A stretch of DNA of 42,539 nt from Staphylococcus intermedius NCTC 11048 (GTDB lineage: Bacteria; Bacillota; Bacilli; Staphylococcales; Staphylococcaceae), in NCBI RefSeq assembly GCF_002902385.1, contig NZ_PPQH01000010.1, forward strand, positions 1-42,539, read 5' to 3'. The position numbers were made by a program, and so were the translations under genes. Each line of letters opens with the position of its first letter. Within the stretch, counting starts at the first letter, position 1. This document shows, in pieces, positions 42,391-42,539 of this stretch. The notes beneath the pieces were generated by a model, which did not search any database, was not told the DNA's origin, and saw only the letters and a program-made list of their open reading frames with translations.

Positions 42391-42539
42391 CACATCACCT
42401 TATTCTTTAATACTTCTTTTGAGTTCATTTTTATCAACAAACATTCCCTTTATCACATTACCCCATTTATCATATATCACAACAAAAGATTAAAATGATG
42501 ATTGAGTTATATTTTAATTATAGACAATGTGGATAGTTT

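Noticed and set aside
42395..42476. Minus-strand frame VIYDKWGNVIKGMFVDKNELKRSIKE just before the small membrane protein
   Set aside because: It has only 26 residues, no ribosome binding site for its GTG, and a stop directly upstream. It could be the tail of a decayed gene.

Overview
The window looks like a chromosomal segment of a coagulase-positive, animal-associated staphylococcus, most likely the Staphylococcus intermedius group (S. pseudintermedius, S. delphini or S. intermedius). The evidence is low-GC DNA with strong AGGAGG ribosome binding sites and proteins that closely resemble S. aureus ones as I remember them (Hlb, HxlA, VraB, PdxK/ThiD, Ung, HemQ, ArsRBC) without being identical. 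The gene order vraABC - pdxK - ung - ywdI - ywdK and pta - lipL is also staphylococcal, and there is a chromosomal pemIK pair. I assigned the species from memory of protein families, not from a search. No rRNA, tRNA, CRISPR array, prophage or complete insertion sequence was seen.

Layout. 1-0.8 kb: a HicAB toxin-antitoxin pair whose hicA has an in-frame amber stop. 1-2 kb: the beta-hemolysin (sphingomyelinase) gene hlb. 2.3-6 kb: a HAD phosphatase, the deoxynucleoside kinase pair dck/dgk, the tRNA deaminase gene tadA and a Cof-type HAD phosphatase. 6.3-9.1 kb: a bacteriocin-type membrane protein and ABC ATPase with no bacteriocin precursor. 9.2-9.7 kb: intergenic repeat copy A. 9.7-11.7 kb: yojF-bshB2-folE2 (bacillithiol and folate). 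11.7-17 kb: an RpiR regulator divergent from an amino-sugar PTS-nanE-nagB operon, followed by the formaldehyde-fixing pair hxlAB. 17.2-18.1 kb: panE. 18.2-18.6 kb: a decayed ABC-F gene, then repeat copy B. 19.2-23.2 kb: gpmA and the vraA-vraB-vraC-hotdog operon. 23.3-25.7 kb: pdxK/thiD, ung, ywdI, ywdK. 25.7-26.7 kb: repeat copies C and D, head to head. 26.7-30.4 kb: an APC permease, a GNAT acetyltransferase and a DUF418 membrane protein. 30.5-33.7 kb: a TetR regulator divergent from an EmrAB-type efflux operon. 34-36 kb: arsRBC. 36.3-37 kb: an orphan immunity-like gene preceded by a frameshifted toxin tail. 37-39.8 kb: lipL-pta divergent from hemQ. 40-40.7 kb: pemIK. 40.9-42.4 kb: a two-gene threonine/serine exporter and a 58-residue membrane protein.

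How it works together. Most of the window is housekeeping: nucleotide salvage, tRNA editing, folate, bacillithiol, amino-sugar catabolism, formaldehyde fixation, glycolysis, acyl-CoA metabolism, vitamin B6, lipoylation, acetate and heme. Small accessory cassettes sit between these blocks: toxin-antitoxin pairs, bacteriocin resistance, arsenic resistance, drug efflux and a polymorphic-toxin remnant. The most distinctive features are a four-copy, multi-hairpin intergenic repeat family in long and short forms, three broken accessory genes (hicA, an ABC-F ATPase, and a T7SS-type toxin tail beside an intact candidate immunity gene), and an ArsR that has lost one conserved metal-binding cysteine.
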